DNA of 64,000 nt, taken from positions 1-64,000 of the forward strand of contig JAVBLI010000036.1 of the NCBI GenBank assembly GCA_031553595.1. Direction: 5' to 3'. This DNA comes from RGIG3701 sp031553595 (GTDB lineage Bacteria; Planctomycetota; Planctomycetia; Pirellulales; Thermoguttaceae). Shown in pieces: positions 41,374 through 50,320 of the stretch (positions are counted from its first letter, which is position 1; every line of letters starts with the position of its first letter). A model generated the notes under the pieces. The model worked only from the letters and a program-made list of their open reading frames with translations. It did no database searches and was not told where the DNA came from. The position numbers and the translations under genes were made by a program.

Positions 41374-42179
41374 TTCGAGCGTTCGGTCGCGGCGTGAACG
41401 GCGGCGTACATGGCGGCGCGAGCGCCGTGGTCTTCGAGCTGGGCCAGTCCGGCGATGGTTGTGCCGCCGGGGCTGGTGACGCGGTCTTTCAGCACGCCGG
41501 GATGCTCGCCGGTGGTGAGGACCATTTCGGCGGCGCCTTTTAACGTCTGGGCGGCCAGGGTAATCGCCACCTCGCGCGGCAGGCCTTCCCGCACCCCCGC
41601 GTCCGCCAGCGCCTCCAGGATGAGGAACGCGTACGCCGGGCCGCTGCCCGAAAGCCCCGTGACGGCGTCCATGAGCGTTTCCCGCACCATGAAACAGCGG
41701 CCCACGCTTTTCAGCAGCCGGGCCACCAGGTCCACATCCTCCTGCGCGACGGCGTCCGAAACACAAAACGCCACGGCCCCTTCTCCCACCAGACACGGTG
41801 TGTTCGGCATCACCCGGAACAGCCGTATTTCGCCGCCAAGTCCCCGGGAAAGCGTCCCCAGCGTGGCCCCCGCAACAATCGAAATCACCCGGTGCGCGGA
41901 CGTGACCACCGGCGCAAGCTCCGCCAGCACATCCGCCAGCACCTGCGGCTTCACGGCCAGGATCAGCACGTCACAGACTCCCGCCACCTCCCGGTTCTCC
42001 GTCACACAGCGGACGCCCGTCCCAGCGGTGAACTGCTCCCGGGCCGTGGCGTGAACGTCAGCCGCGAGCATGTGTTCCGCCGGAATCCCGGCTTTTTTCA
42101 AAAATCCCAGCGCCAGCGCCCGCGCCATCTGCCCTGCGCCGATAAATCCGATTTTCGGGGATATTTCCGTGGATGTCAT
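41346..42179 (-). CDS. proC: pyrroline-5-carboxylate reductase
   Basis: A 277-residue cytoplasmic enzyme that reduces pyrroline-5-carboxylate to proline with NAD(P)H. The Rossmann motif IGFIGAGQMARALALGFLKK is at the N terminus; LAVKPQVL (about residue 75) and the C-terminal signature TGLSGSGPAYAFLILEALAD with TVAAQT-like LAAQTLKGAAEMV and DRVTSPGGTTIAGL are diagnostic. Length is normal. The final LGMRNEK is not family sequence: it is translated from GGAATGA repeats that run into the gene's 3' end. Confidence 0.95.
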   Translation of the reverse strand: MTSTEISPKIGFIGAGQMARALALGFLKKAGIPAEHMLAADVHATAREQFTAGTGVRCVTENREVAGVCDVLILAVKPQVLADVLAELAPVVTSAHRVISIVAGATLGTLSRGLGGEIRLFRVMPNTPCLVGEGAVAFCVSDAVAQEDVDLVARLLKSVGRCFMVRETLMDAVTGLSGSGPAYAFLILEALADAGVREGLPREVAITLAAQTLKGAAEMVLTTGEHPGVLKDRVTSPGGTTIAGLAQLEDHGARAAMYAAVHAATERSKELGMRNEK

Positions 42180-42202
42180 TTTTCGTACTCCATAAACTGA
42201 TC

Positions 42203-42231
42203 TTGACGCGCGTCGAAATATTTTCTATAAA
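42203..42231 (+). promoter_or_regulatory. sigma70-type promoter for the small lipoprotein gene
   Basis: TTGACG at 42203-42208, a 17-bp spacer and TATAAA at 42226-42231, with the start codon at 42287. Confidence 0.6.
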
Positions 42232-42286
42232 TCCCAAAATGGTTATTTATATTCTCCGGACAAAAAACATTTCACGTGGTATACCC

Positions 42287-42442
42287 ATGAAAAAGCACAC
42301 GTTCGCGGCGTTCCTGCTCCTTATTTTATTCGTTTCTTTCATTTTTTGCCAGACCGGGTGCCACGCGTTTGGGCAAAAAGAGAAAAAAAATGAAACGGTC
42401 GGCGATTTTCTGTGGCCGAATAAGGGAAAACCGAAAAAATAA
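42287..42442 (+). CDS. small putative lipoprotein
   Basis: A 51-residue protein. The first 20 or so residues form a basic and hydrophobic export signal (KKHTFAAFLLLILFVSFIF) that leads to QTGC, a lipobox-like end. The mature part would be only about 26 residues, rich in lysine, with no domain. An upstream in-frame extension to 42173 would overlap proC and precede the promoter, so ATG 42287 is preferred. The ribosome site is weak. It may be a lipid-anchored envelope peptide; function unknown. Confidence 0.5.
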   Translation: MKKHTFAAFLLLILFVSFIFCQTGCHAFGQKEKKNETVGDFLWPNKGKPKK

Positions 42443-42473
42443 CGGCGTTTGGCGGTATTTTAGGTAAAACCCG

Positions 42474-42625
42474 AAAAACAGTAGCCGGGAATGGAGCGCA
42501 GTGAAATGACCGGATAAGAAGTGGAAACGCACGCTCCACTTCCTGCGGCCCGATTATAGTTGTCGAACATTTCCCATTTCTATCCGGTCATTCCGCTGCG
42601 CTCCATCCCCGGCTGCTGTTTCTTG
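42474..42625. repeat. palindromic element, copy 2
   Basis: AACAGTAGCCGGGAATGGAG on the left and CTCCATCCCCGGCTGCTGTT on the right, with inner ATGACCGGAT/ATCCGGTCAT. An extra ~35 bp in the loop makes this the longest copy. It lies upstream of ileS. Confidence 0.8.
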
Positions 42626-42673
42626 CGCCACCGCTGAATTCTCCCTCCCCCTGCTAATATTATAGCCAAGTGG

Positions 42674-42679
42674 TATAAT
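42674..42679 (+). promoter_or_regulatory. probable -10 element for ileS
   Basis: A perfect TATAAT followed by AGAGGA, with only a poor -35 match upstream. The same TATAATAGAGGA occurs before the PEP-CTERM gene at 47269. No T-box leader features were found in the short leader. Confidence 0.4.
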
Positions 42680-42736
42680 AGAGGACTGTTTTTTTAACGT
42701 TCCCGGGTCTGACAAGTGTGATCTTAAGGTGGTATT

Positions 42737-45700
42737 ATGTTTCGTACGCATGAGGGCAGTGTTTCGTTTCCGAAGCTCGAACTGGAAGTGATGCGGTGGT
42801 GGCAGGAGAATGGCATTTACGAAAAATCGCTGGAAATCCGGCAGGGCGCCGAGCCGTTCGTGTTTTTCGAGGGGCCGCCGACGGCCAACGGCATGCCGCA
42901 CCCGGGGCACTGCCTGACGCGGGCCATTAAAGACCTCTTCCCCCGCTACAAAACCATGCGCGGCTACCGCTGCGAGCGCAAAGCCGGCTGGGACACGCAC
43001 GGCCTGCCCGTGGAAGTCGAAGTCTGCAAGGAACTCGGCATCCATTCCAAAGAAGAAATCGAGGCGTACGGCGTGGAGCCATTCATCAAACTCTGCCAGA
43101 AAAGCGTCTGGCGGTACATGAAGCAGTGGGAAGAGCTCACCCAACGACTGGGCTTCTGGATTCACCTCGAGGAGGCGTACGTGACGTACCATCAGTCGTA
43201 CGTCGAGAGCGTGTGGTGGAGTCTGAAAAACTTCTTCGACCGCGGCCTCTTGTATCAGGGCCACAAAATCGTATGGTGGTGGGCGCAGGGCGGTACGGCA
43301 CTATCCAGCGGCGAAGTCGGCCAAGGATACCGCGAGGTGGCCGACCCAAGCGTCTTCGTGCGTTTCCCGCTGGTGAATGCGACGGAAACGCTGAAAGATA
43401 CGGATTTAGTCGTGTGGACGACCACGCCGTGGACGCTGCCCAGTAACCAGTTCGCGGCGGTGAATCCGGCGCTGGATTATGCCGTGGTGCGTTTTCCGGA
43501 AGCGAAAAATCCCCGGAACGTCGTCATCGCGGCGGGCCTGGTGGAAACCGTGGCGGCAAAGCTCGGCGGCAAAAAACCAGCTCCTTACGAAATCCTGAAA
43601 ACGCTCCCCGGCAGCGAACTTCTCGGCCTGCGTTACCAGCCGCCGTTTGATGGCTATTACGCCACGGACGCCGACAAAACCGGCACGCTGGCCTCCGGCG
43701 AAAAACAGCACACGGCGTGGCGCATCGTGGCGGCCGATTTTGTCACTCTGGATGCCGGCACCGGCGTGGTGCACCAGGCTCCGGCGTTCGGCGAGGATGA
43801 CTTCAACGTGCTGCAAAACGAAATCGCGAGGTTCGTGGACGGCGAAGGCCCCGAGCTGATCTGTGCCGTGGAGCCGGACGGAACGTTCTCGGACGTGTAC
43901 CCCGCGTGGCGTGGCCGGTGGGTGAAGGAAATGGACCGCGAAATCACGCAGACGCTAAAGGCGGCGGAACTTTTATTTCATCAGGAGCAGTACCTGCACG
44001 AGTACCCGTTCTGCTGGCGTTCGCCGGAAGACCCGCTGATCCAGTATCCTCGGCGGAGTTGGTTCATCAAAACATCCCAGTTTAAAGATCAGATGGTGGA
44101 AAATAACCGCCAGATCAACTGGCTGCCCGAGCACATCAAAGAGGGGCGTTTCGGGAATTTCCTGGCGACAAACGTCGACTGGGCGCTGTCGCGCGAGCGG
44201 TACTGGGGCACGCCGCTACCGATCTGGGTGTGCGAGCTGACGGGACACATGGAAGCCGTGGCGAATTATGATGAGCTGATGGCGAAACCCGGCGTGGCGG
44301 GCATGGATGTCTGGGAAGCCGCGAAACGTGCGGAGCCGGAGCTGCCGGAAGATTTGAAGGTGCATAAGCCGTACATCGACGCGATCACGTATAACTCGCC
44401 GTGCACCCAGCGGATGCCGGACGGCAGCGTCCCGCGCATGCGGCGGGTGACGGAGGTGATCGACTGCTGGTTCGACTCCGGCGCCATGCCTTTCGCGCAG
44501 TGGGGTTACCCGCACACGCACGGCTCGCAGGCGGAGTTCGAATCGCACTTCCCGGCCGATTTCATCAGCGAGGCACTGGACCAGACCCGCGGGTGGTTTT
44601 ACAGCCAGGTGGCCATCAGCACGCTGCTGTTCGGCAAGAAAGCCGGCGAAGACCTGCAAAAAGCCATGACCGGGACGCGCGAGTACCCGCACCCGTTCAA
44701 AAACTGCATCGTGCTAGGGTTGATGTTGGCCGAGTGGTGGGAGAGTCAGGACGGCAAGCAGCGATTCCTGAACGAGGACGAGGCGAAAACCGCATGCGGC
44801 GGGAAAACGGTGCACAAGGTGGGGAAAATGTCCAAGTCGCTGCGGAATTACCGCTCGCCGCAGGAGATTTTCGACACCCACGGCGCGGACGCGCTGCGGT
44901 GGTATTTTTACGCGAATCAGGTGCCGTGGAATCCGATCATTTACAGCGAGCAGGCCATCCGCGACTCCATGCCGGAGTTCATGCTGCGGCTGTGGAACGT
45001 CTTCGGTTTCTTCACGATTTACGCGAATATCGACGGCTTCGCGCCGGAAGAATTCCTGACGGGGAATGTGAACCAACTGAACTCGGCGGACATGGCCGAC
45101 GGGAAATATTATCGCCCGCTGGCGGAACGCTCGGAGCTTGACCGCTGGATCATCAGCGAGTTGAATCGCACCGCGGCGGCTGTCACCGAAAGTTTGGACG
45201 CTTACGAAAACTTCCCGGCCGCCAGCCGCATCACGGCCCTGGTCGACGCGCTGAGCAACTGGTACGTGCGCCGCAGCCGGGACCGGTTCTGGAGCAACGA
45301 TAAAACCGCGGCGAATACGGATAAATGGGACGCGTACTGGACGCTTTACGAGTGCCTGCTGACGCTGGCGAAGATGGTGGCCCCGTTCACGCCGTTCTTG
45401 GCCGAGCAGCTCTGGAAGACGCTCGCGCGGGAGCCGTTCGGGGCGCGGGCCACCGAGAGCGTGCATCTGTGCGATTACCCCACGGCAGATGATTCGCGGG
45501 TGGATGCGCTGCTTTCCGAGCGAATGGCGTTGGTGCGGGAAATCGTTTCGCAGGGACACGCGGCACGCATGGGCGCGAGCCTGAAAGTGCGGCAGCCGCT
45601 GGGGCTGGTCGAGGTGGTGCTGACGGAAAGTGCGCGCCAGCAGATGGACTGGCTCATGGCCCACAGTGATCTGGTGTGTGATGAGCTGAATGTGAAGCAG

Positions 45701-46276
45701 ATCGCGTATGCCGAGCGTGCGGACGAGTTTATCGCGTACACGGTGCTGCCGGATTTGAAGAAGCTGGGGCCGAAACTCGGGAAGCAACTCCCGGCGGTGA
45801 AGAACATGCTGGCGACGGTGGATGCCGCGGGGCTTCTGGCACAGATGGAGTCGGAAGGCGAGGTGACGCTCGAACTGCCCGGCGGCGGGGAGGTCACACT
45901 CACGTCCGAAGACCTGCAAATCCGCTTCCAGGCGAAAGAAGGTTACGCGGCCAGCCAGGGCTCGAATTGCGTCGTGGTGCTCCGCACGGAGCTGACGCCG
46001 GAGCTGATCGCGGAAGGCCATGCGCGGGAGATCGTGCGTGCGATTCAGACCCGCCGCAAGGAGCTCAACTGCGAATACACGGCCCGAATCGCCGTCGAGC
46101 TCTTAACGGATTCCGACGAACTGAGCGCCGCCGCCGAGCAATTCGCGCTTTACATCAGCGGCGAAACGCTGGCGGAGGTTTTCGTGCTGACGGAAGATGC
46201 TGATTTCGCGAACGTCGAGCGTGTCCCGCTGACGCTTTCGGGCTTCGACGCAACGCTCGCGGTGAAGGTGATCTAA
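42737..46276 (+). CDS. ileS: isoleucyl-tRNA synthetase
   Basis: An 1179-residue class I aminoacyl-tRNA synthetase that charges tRNA-Ile. The HIGH-like motif is in PTANGMPHPGHCLTR (about residues 46-60). The editing domain follows (VVWTTTPWTLPSNQFAAVNP), and KVGKMSKSLRNYRSP carries KMSKS at about 697-701. It is much longer than the 938-residue E. coli enzyme, which fits the eukaryote-like IleS type seen in some bacterial phyla. The C terminus continues into a DUF5915-like tail (LELPGGGEVTLTSEDLQI). AAGGTGG precedes the ATG. Palindromic elements flank the gene on both sides. Confidence 0.96.
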   Translation: MFRTHEGSVSFPKLELEVMRWWQENGIYEKSLEIRQGAEPFVFFEGPPTANGMPHPGHCLTRAIKDLFPRYKTMRGYRCERKAGWDTHGLPVEVEVCKELGIHSKEEIEAYGVEPFIKLCQKSVWRYMKQWEELTQRLGFWIHLEEAYVTYHQSYVESVWWSLKNFFDRGLLYQGHKIVWWWAQGGTALSSGEVGQGYREVADPSVFVRFPLVNATETLKDTDLVVWTTTPWTLPSNQFAAVNPALDYAVVRFPEAKNPRNVVIAAGLVETVAAKLGGKKPAPYEILKTLPGSELLGLRYQPPFDGYYATDADKTGTLASGEKQHTAWRIVAADFVTLDAGTGVVHQAPAFGEDDFNVLQNEIARFVDGEGPELICAVEPDGTFSDVYPAWRGRWVKEMDREITQTLKAAELLFHQEQYLHEYPFCWRSPEDPLIQYPRRSWFIKTSQFKDQMVENNRQINWLPEHIKEGRFGNFLATNVDWALSRERYWGTPLPIWVCELTGHMEAVANYDELMAKPGVAGMDVWEAAKRAEPELPEDLKVHKPYIDAITYNSPCTQRMPDGSVPRMRRVTEVIDCWFDSGAMPFAQWGYPHTHGSQAEFESHFPADFISEALDQTRGWFYSQVAISTLLFGKKAGEDLQKAMTGTREYPHPFKNCIVLGLMLAEWWESQDGKQRFLNEDEAKTACGGKTVHKVGKMSKSLRNYRSPQEIFDTHGADALRWYFYANQVPWNPIIYSEQAIRDSMPEFMLRLWNVFGFFTIYANIDGFAPEEFLTGNVNQLNSADMADGKYYRPLAERSELDRWIISELNRTAAAVTESLDAYENFPAASRITALVDALSNWYVRRSRDRFWSNDKTAANTDKWDAYWTLYECLLTLAKMVAPFTPFLAEQLWKTLAREPFGARATESVHLCDYPTADDSRVDALLSERMALVREIVSQGHAARMGASLKVRQPLGLVEVVLTESARQQMDWLMAHSDLVCDELNVKQIAYAERADEFIAYTVLPDLKKLGPKLGKQLPAVKNMLATVDAAGLLAQMESEGEVTLELPGGGEVTLTSEDLQIRFQAKEGYAASQGSNCVVVLRTELTPELIAEGHAREIVRAIQTRRKELNCEYTARIAVELLTDSDELSAAAEQFALYISGETLAEVFVLTEDADFANVERVPLTLSGFDATLAVKVI

Positions 46277-46287
46277 GACTTCCGCGG

Positions 46288-46401
46288 AAGAAACAGCAGC
46301 CGGGAATGAAGTGAAACGAAATGACCGGATAGAAATGGGGAATGCGTTTCCACTTCTTATCCGCTCACTGCGTTCCGCTGCATTCCCGGCTGCTGTTCTT
46401 G
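46288..46401. repeat. palindromic element, copy 3
   Basis: AAGAAACAGCAGCCGGGAAT on the left and ATTCCCGGCTGCTGTTCTT on the right, with inner ATGACCGGATA and a TATCCGCTCA partner. It lies between the convergent ileS and membrane-protein genes, where it could also end transcription. Confidence 0.8.
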
Positions 46402-46455
46402 TGCCCAGGCGAATTTCAAAAATACGCAAAATGATCCATGCCGGCTATTCGCCGT

Positions 46456-47079
46456 TCATATGCCGGTTTCTGTCCGGGTGTGCGTCTTGCGGGGGAGGAG
46501 AAAAATATGGGCGGTGACCCCGAAAACCAGATAGATGAGTGCCAATCCGCCGACGGATACGCCGAGATACCCAAGCAGCACGGCCAGGAACGGAGCGTCC
46601 GGGAACGCTTTTGCCATGTACTCGACGTAAGCGAGGAATGGGCCGGCAAAGAATTGTGCGGGCGTGGTGATTTTACGCATCGGTCCGGCACCCGGCATCC
46701 ACGCCGAGAGCACCACCAGCAGCAAAAGAAAGAGAAACAGGGCCCCGAAAAAGCACATCTGATGAAACGCGAGTCGTTGCTGCCAGTTTCGCGTCCAGGC
46801 ATCCGGCTGCTTGCGAAAGATCGTCACGCCACTCTGGACGACCCGAACCATCAGATAAACGATGAATGCCAGCAGGATCGGTACGCCGGTCATGAGCGTC
46901 AGAATCATGAAAGCCCACGAAATCACCATCGTTTCCGGCACCAGCACCGTCAGAATGATCGGCGAGATGATATAAATCAGCACCGCAAGGAGAATTAGCA
47001 GGTGAATCCGCAATTTCCACAGCCATTGCTGCGCCGCGGCATGGGGGGAGTACGCTTGGGGAGGAGATTCTGTGGACAT
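46456..47079 (-). CDS. uncharacterised four-helix membrane protein
   Basis: A 207-residue protein that I do not recognise. At least four hydrophobic segments are visible (LLILLAVLIYIISPIILTVL, ISWAFMILTLMTGVPILLAF, CFFGALFLFLLLLVVLSAW, APFLAVLLGYLGVSVGGLAL). The N-terminal part is hydrophilic (STESPPQAYSPHAAAQQW). It stands alone on the minus strand between ileS and the PEP-CTERM gene, flanked by palindromic elements on both sides. Conserved catalytic or metal motifs are absent. Confidence 0.65.
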   Translation of the reverse strand: MSTESPPQAYSPHAAAQQWLWKLRIHLLILLAVLIYIISPIILTVLVPETMVISWAFMILTLMTGVPILLAFIVYLMVRVVQSGVTIFRKQPDAWTRNWQQRLAFHQMCFFGALFLFLLLLVVLSAWMPGAGPMRKITTPAQFFAGPFLAYVEYMAKAFPDAPFLAVLLGYLGVSVGGLALIYLVFGVTAHIFLLPRKTHTRTETGI

Positions 47080-47180
47080 GCGAAACCCTGATTCGTTTGG
47101 TGAACATTATTACACCGTTCATTATCCCTCGGCAAACGTGCCTTGTCAAGCGCCTTGAGCATTCTGGGAGTGACTTTGGC

Positions 47181-47252
47181 CAAGAACAGCAGCCGGGAGC
47201 GGGTGATAATTCAGGAAAAAACTACGATTTTTTCATGCGCCGTTCTTGCGTC
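47181..47252. repeat. palindromic element, copy 4 (degenerate)
   Basis: CAAGAACAGCAGCCGGGAGC at the left is intact, but the inner part is lost and the right end is reduced to GTTCTTG. The right remnant provides the -35 region of the next promoter. Confidence 0.6.
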
Positions 47253-47274
47253 CAGGCCCGGGCTGGATTATAAT
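47246..47274 (+). promoter_or_regulatory. sigma70-type promoter for the PEP-CTERM gene
   Basis: TTGCGT at 47246-47251, a 17-bp spacer and a perfect TATAAT at 47269-47274. The -35 lies within the remnant of a palindromic element. Confidence 0.6.
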
Positions 47275-47342
47275 AGAGGATTATACTCTGAATATCTGTC
47301 TATTAATGTTGGATTTCCTCAATCAAAAGGAGAAAAAGCACG

Positions 47343-50240
47343 ATGTTGCTTACATGGAAAAAAATGGCGTTGTGGATCGCGTCGCTGGTCTGCGGCGTGG
47401 TTTTCGCATGTTTTGCGGCTCCGGCCGGGGCTCAGACGTACATTACGGACAGCTATGACCTTGAGGGAGGAGGTTGGCGTGTTTACACGAGTGAAGGCGG
47501 GTGCAATAATGGTAGTGGCCAATTGGACAACGAGGTCATTCTGACCCGGTCGCAATTGGTCTTCTGTCCAAATGAAGGGGCAGGGGACGGCACCGGCCCT
47601 GCTATTGATTTGACCGCGAGTATAAACTTCACGCTGAACGAGTTCGGCTACTTTCGTGCCGGCTGGGGGAAAGGTGCCACCATCAATGGTAATATCACCG
47701 GAGACGGCAACCTGGGCATCGCGCACGATTCCGGCGCCATCACGCTCACCGGCACCAACACCTACACTGGCAACACGATTATCGGCATCGACTCCAACCA
47801 AGCCACCCAGGCAATGCTCATCCTCGGTAGCAGCGGGGCGTTGCCCGCCGGCACGACGGTGGTTTTCAATACGGTAAACGGGAATGCCGTTCTTGATTTG
47901 AATTCTTTCAGCTCCTCGGTCTCTAAACTTGTTAACGGCGACGGCACGAATAAACCTACCGTCCAAGGTGTCGGGACATTAACCACCACGACCAACGAAG
48001 ACTGGTCGCTGTCATGGCTTAACGGCGCCAATGCTGCTAATTCTGTTTTCAGCAAAGGCGGCACAGGAACCCTGACCCTCAACGGTACGAACGATAATAG
48101 CGGTCTGATGGTGTCTGTCGCCAGCGGCACGTTGATACTGGCGAAAGAGAGCAGTGCGGGTGCTCATGCCGTATCGAGTATCGTGGGTGTTGCGCCAACC
48201 GCAACGCTTCAGCTTGCCGGTACCGGCGGAAGCCAGGTCTACGACGATAGCACGGTTTCCGACATGAATGGCACATTCAATCTCAATGGCCGTTCGGAGA
48301 CGATTAAGCAGCTCTCCGGCTCCGGGAAAGTCATCAACACCGTCCAGAACACGCGATCCACCCTGACCATCGGCACCGGCGACCTCTCGGCTTACGCATT
48401 CACGGGAACCATCGGCGACCCCGATTCGAAGGCGGATTCCAACATCCGCCTGGCTTTTGGAAACGATGGCTCGGCCAAGGCGATTCCCAGCGTGACGAAC
48501 TATCACACCGGCGGCACAGTGCTGACCGGCGGAGTCAAACAAATTGCCGGTGGCGCCCAGATGGATTTCTTCGGATACGGTCCGGTTGTTCTCGATGGTG
48601 TTACGCTGGCAATTCAAGATAATACCATTCCTTTTACCAATACATTCCAACCCGGCGGGGTGGATATTGAACTGGCCGCTGGTGGCGGTGGCTTTCGGGC
48701 CTGGGGGCAGGGCCAGACGAATGTCACGGGCAATGTCACCGGTGTCGGCAACCTCTGGATCACCTATGACACAGCCAATAGGTACTTCACTTTCTCGGGT
48801 GAGAACGTCTACGAAGGCAATACGCTCATCGGATATAAGTACGGTGGGAATAACGCCAATGATAGTCGGAGCCATCTCCGTCTCGGCAGCGACACCGCGC
48901 TTCCTCAAACTACGACGGTTGTTTTCGGCACCCTTTATGCCGGCTCTGAACTCGATATGGCAGGCCACAACGCCACCGTTACAAAACTGGCGCTGGACGG
49001 CGAAAACGGCGCTGCGGCAAGAAACATCAATAACTCAGTCGGCGATGGTACCGACGAAAAAGTTTCCACGCTGACCATGAAATTCAGCGCGGACGACACT
49101 CCGGAATGGACGTTCCCCGAAGTAACGGTCGGGAACGAAATCGTTTTGCGTAAAGACGGCGCCGGAACGCTGACCATTAACTCTTCTGCCGTCAGCAATA
49201 ATAAAAATTTCCAGTTGGCGGGCGGGAAACTGAAACTTAGTGATGCCGGGCTGCTCGACGGCAAAACGCTGGAAATCGTTGCCAGCGGCACGGGCGGGCA
49301 GACGCTCGTTCTCGAATCCACCGATGCTTATCTCGGTACGTACGACATCGCGGGCGAGCAAACCTTCACGCTGGAGGGCAGCGGCACAGGGAATCACACT
49401 TTCGCCGGCACCATTATCGCCGCGGCCGACGTCGAACTCGCCCTGAAACCAGGCGCCACCATGCTGGATGTGACCAGCGCAATTTCGCTTGAGACCGATA
49501 AGCCGTTTACTATTTCCGCCAGAGGCGCCGCTTCGGACACCGGCAAGGCGACCGTTTCCGGCAAAATTTCCGGCGCCGGCCCCCTGACTCTGGCCACGGA
49601 CGCCGGCAGTTCCCTGACTATTTCCGGAAATAACGACTACACCGGCGGCACGAACATATCGGGCAACATCATCGCCGGCAGCGCTTCCGCTTTCGGTGCT
49701 GAAGAAATCACGCTCACCGGCCAGACGAACCTGACACTTGACCGCGTCAGCATTTCCAACGATATCGATCTTGCTGGGAAGGAGTTGGTGTTTCGCGCAA
49801 CCAACGGCGAGACGGCGACGACCTCGGGGAGTATTTCCGGCAGTGGCGGCAAGGGCGCGTTGTTTTTTGAGTTGGCCGACCTGGCCCCCAATATGCTGCT
49901 GACCGAAGCCGGCTCAATGTCGATTCACGACGCCATCCTTTCCATTTCCTGTTCCGACCTGCTGGGTGTTCGAGGAAATACGTATTATCTTTTCGATGCG
50001 GTCACCTTTTATGATGGAGATGATGCGATCGTTGACATAACCGATTACCTTGGCGATATGCTCGACTTTTCCCAGGCGGGAGGAGCGTATTTCTGGCTTT
50101 ACGGATACGATGAGGGAGATGGCCCCGGCGGCATTTGGATTCAGCTCAACGACAACGCGGTGCCGGAACCGGCAACATGGCTGCTGTTGCTGCTGGCCAT
50201 CCCCGCGATTTGGCGTTTTCGTCGCCGCGCGGCAACGTGA
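47343..50240 (+). CDS. autotransporter-like repeat protein with PEP-CTERM sorting signal
   Basis: A 965-residue surface protein. A signal peptide (MALWIASLVCGVVFACFAAP ending near AGAQ) is followed by Gly/Thr/Asn-rich beta-helix sequence. This includes autotransporter-associated repeats such as GNTLIGYKYG and GNTIIGIDSN, SGALPAGTTVVF and TALPQTTTVVF, and LTISGNNDYTGGTNISGNII. There is no C-terminal beta-barrel; instead it ends VPEPATW, a hydrophobic helix and RFRRR, the PEP-CTERM signal cut by an exosortase. It should be exported and processed for surface or extracellular matrix. AAAGGAG precedes the start. No exosortase gene is in the window. A strong terminator follows the stop. Confidence 0.88.
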   Translation: MLLTWKKMALWIASLVCGVVFACFAAPAGAQTYITDSYDLEGGGWRVYTSEGGCNNGSGQLDNEVILTRSQLVFCPNEGAGDGTGPAIDLTASINFTLNEFGYFRAGWGKGATINGNITGDGNLGIAHDSGAITLTGTNTYTGNTIIGIDSNQATQAMLILGSSGALPAGTTVVFNTVNGNAVLDLNSFSSSVSKLVNGDGTNKPTVQGVGTLTTTTNEDWSLSWLNGANAANSVFSKGGTGTLTLNGTNDNSGLMVSVASGTLILAKESSAGAHAVSSIVGVAPTATLQLAGTGGSQVYDDSTVSDMNGTFNLNGRSETIKQLSGSGKVINTVQNTRSTLTIGTGDLSAYAFTGTIGDPDSKADSNIRLAFGNDGSAKAIPSVTNYHTGGTVLTGGVKQIAGGAQMDFFGYGPVVLDGVTLAIQDNTIPFTNTFQPGGVDIELAAGGGGFRAWGQGQTNVTGNVTGVGNLWITYDTANRYFTFSGENVYEGNTLIGYKYGGNNANDSRSHLRLGSDTALPQTTTVVFGTLYAGSELDMAGHNATVTKLALDGENGAAARNINNSVGDGTDEKVSTLTMKFSADDTPEWTFPEVTVGNEIVLRKDGAGTLTINSSAVSNNKNFQLAGGKLKLSDAGLLDGKTLEIVASGTGGQTLVLESTDAYLGTYDIAGEQTFTLEGSGTGNHTFAGTIIAAADVELALKPGATMLDVTSAISLETDKPFTISARGAASDTGKATVSGKISGAGPLTLATDAGSSLTISGNNDYTGGTNISGNIIAGSASAFGAEEITLTGQTNLTLDRVSISNDIDLAGKELVFRATNGETATTSGSISGSGGKGALFFELADLAPNMLLTEAGSMSIHDAILSISCSDLLGVRGNTYYLFDAVTFYDGDDAIVDITDYLGDMLDFSQAGGAYFWLYGYDEGDGPGGIWIQLNDNAVPEPATWLLLLLAIPAIWRFRRRAAT

Positions 50241-50264
50241 GCGACAGTCCCTGTCCTGATTTTG

Positions 50265-50291
50265 AACCCGGTTTCGAAGCCGGGTTTTTTT
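50265..50291 (+). terminator. rho-independent terminator after the PEP-CTERM gene
   Basis: AACCCGG (50265-50271) pairs with CCGGGTT (50280-50286) around an 8-nt loop and runs into a tract of Ts. It lies 25 bp past the stop. Confidence 0.85.
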
Positions 50292-50320
50292 GTATGCGAA
50301 TTTTTTTTAAGGAGTCCATC

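Noticed and set aside
42626..42737. T-box riboswitch upstream of ileS
   Set aside because: The leader after the -10 element is only about 50 nt and lacks the T-box consensus and an antiterminator.
50135..50320. Upstream extension of the GH172 gene to 50135
   Set aside because: It would overlap the PEP-CTERM gene and run through the terminator. ATG 50321 has TAAGGAG and opens a clear signal peptide.
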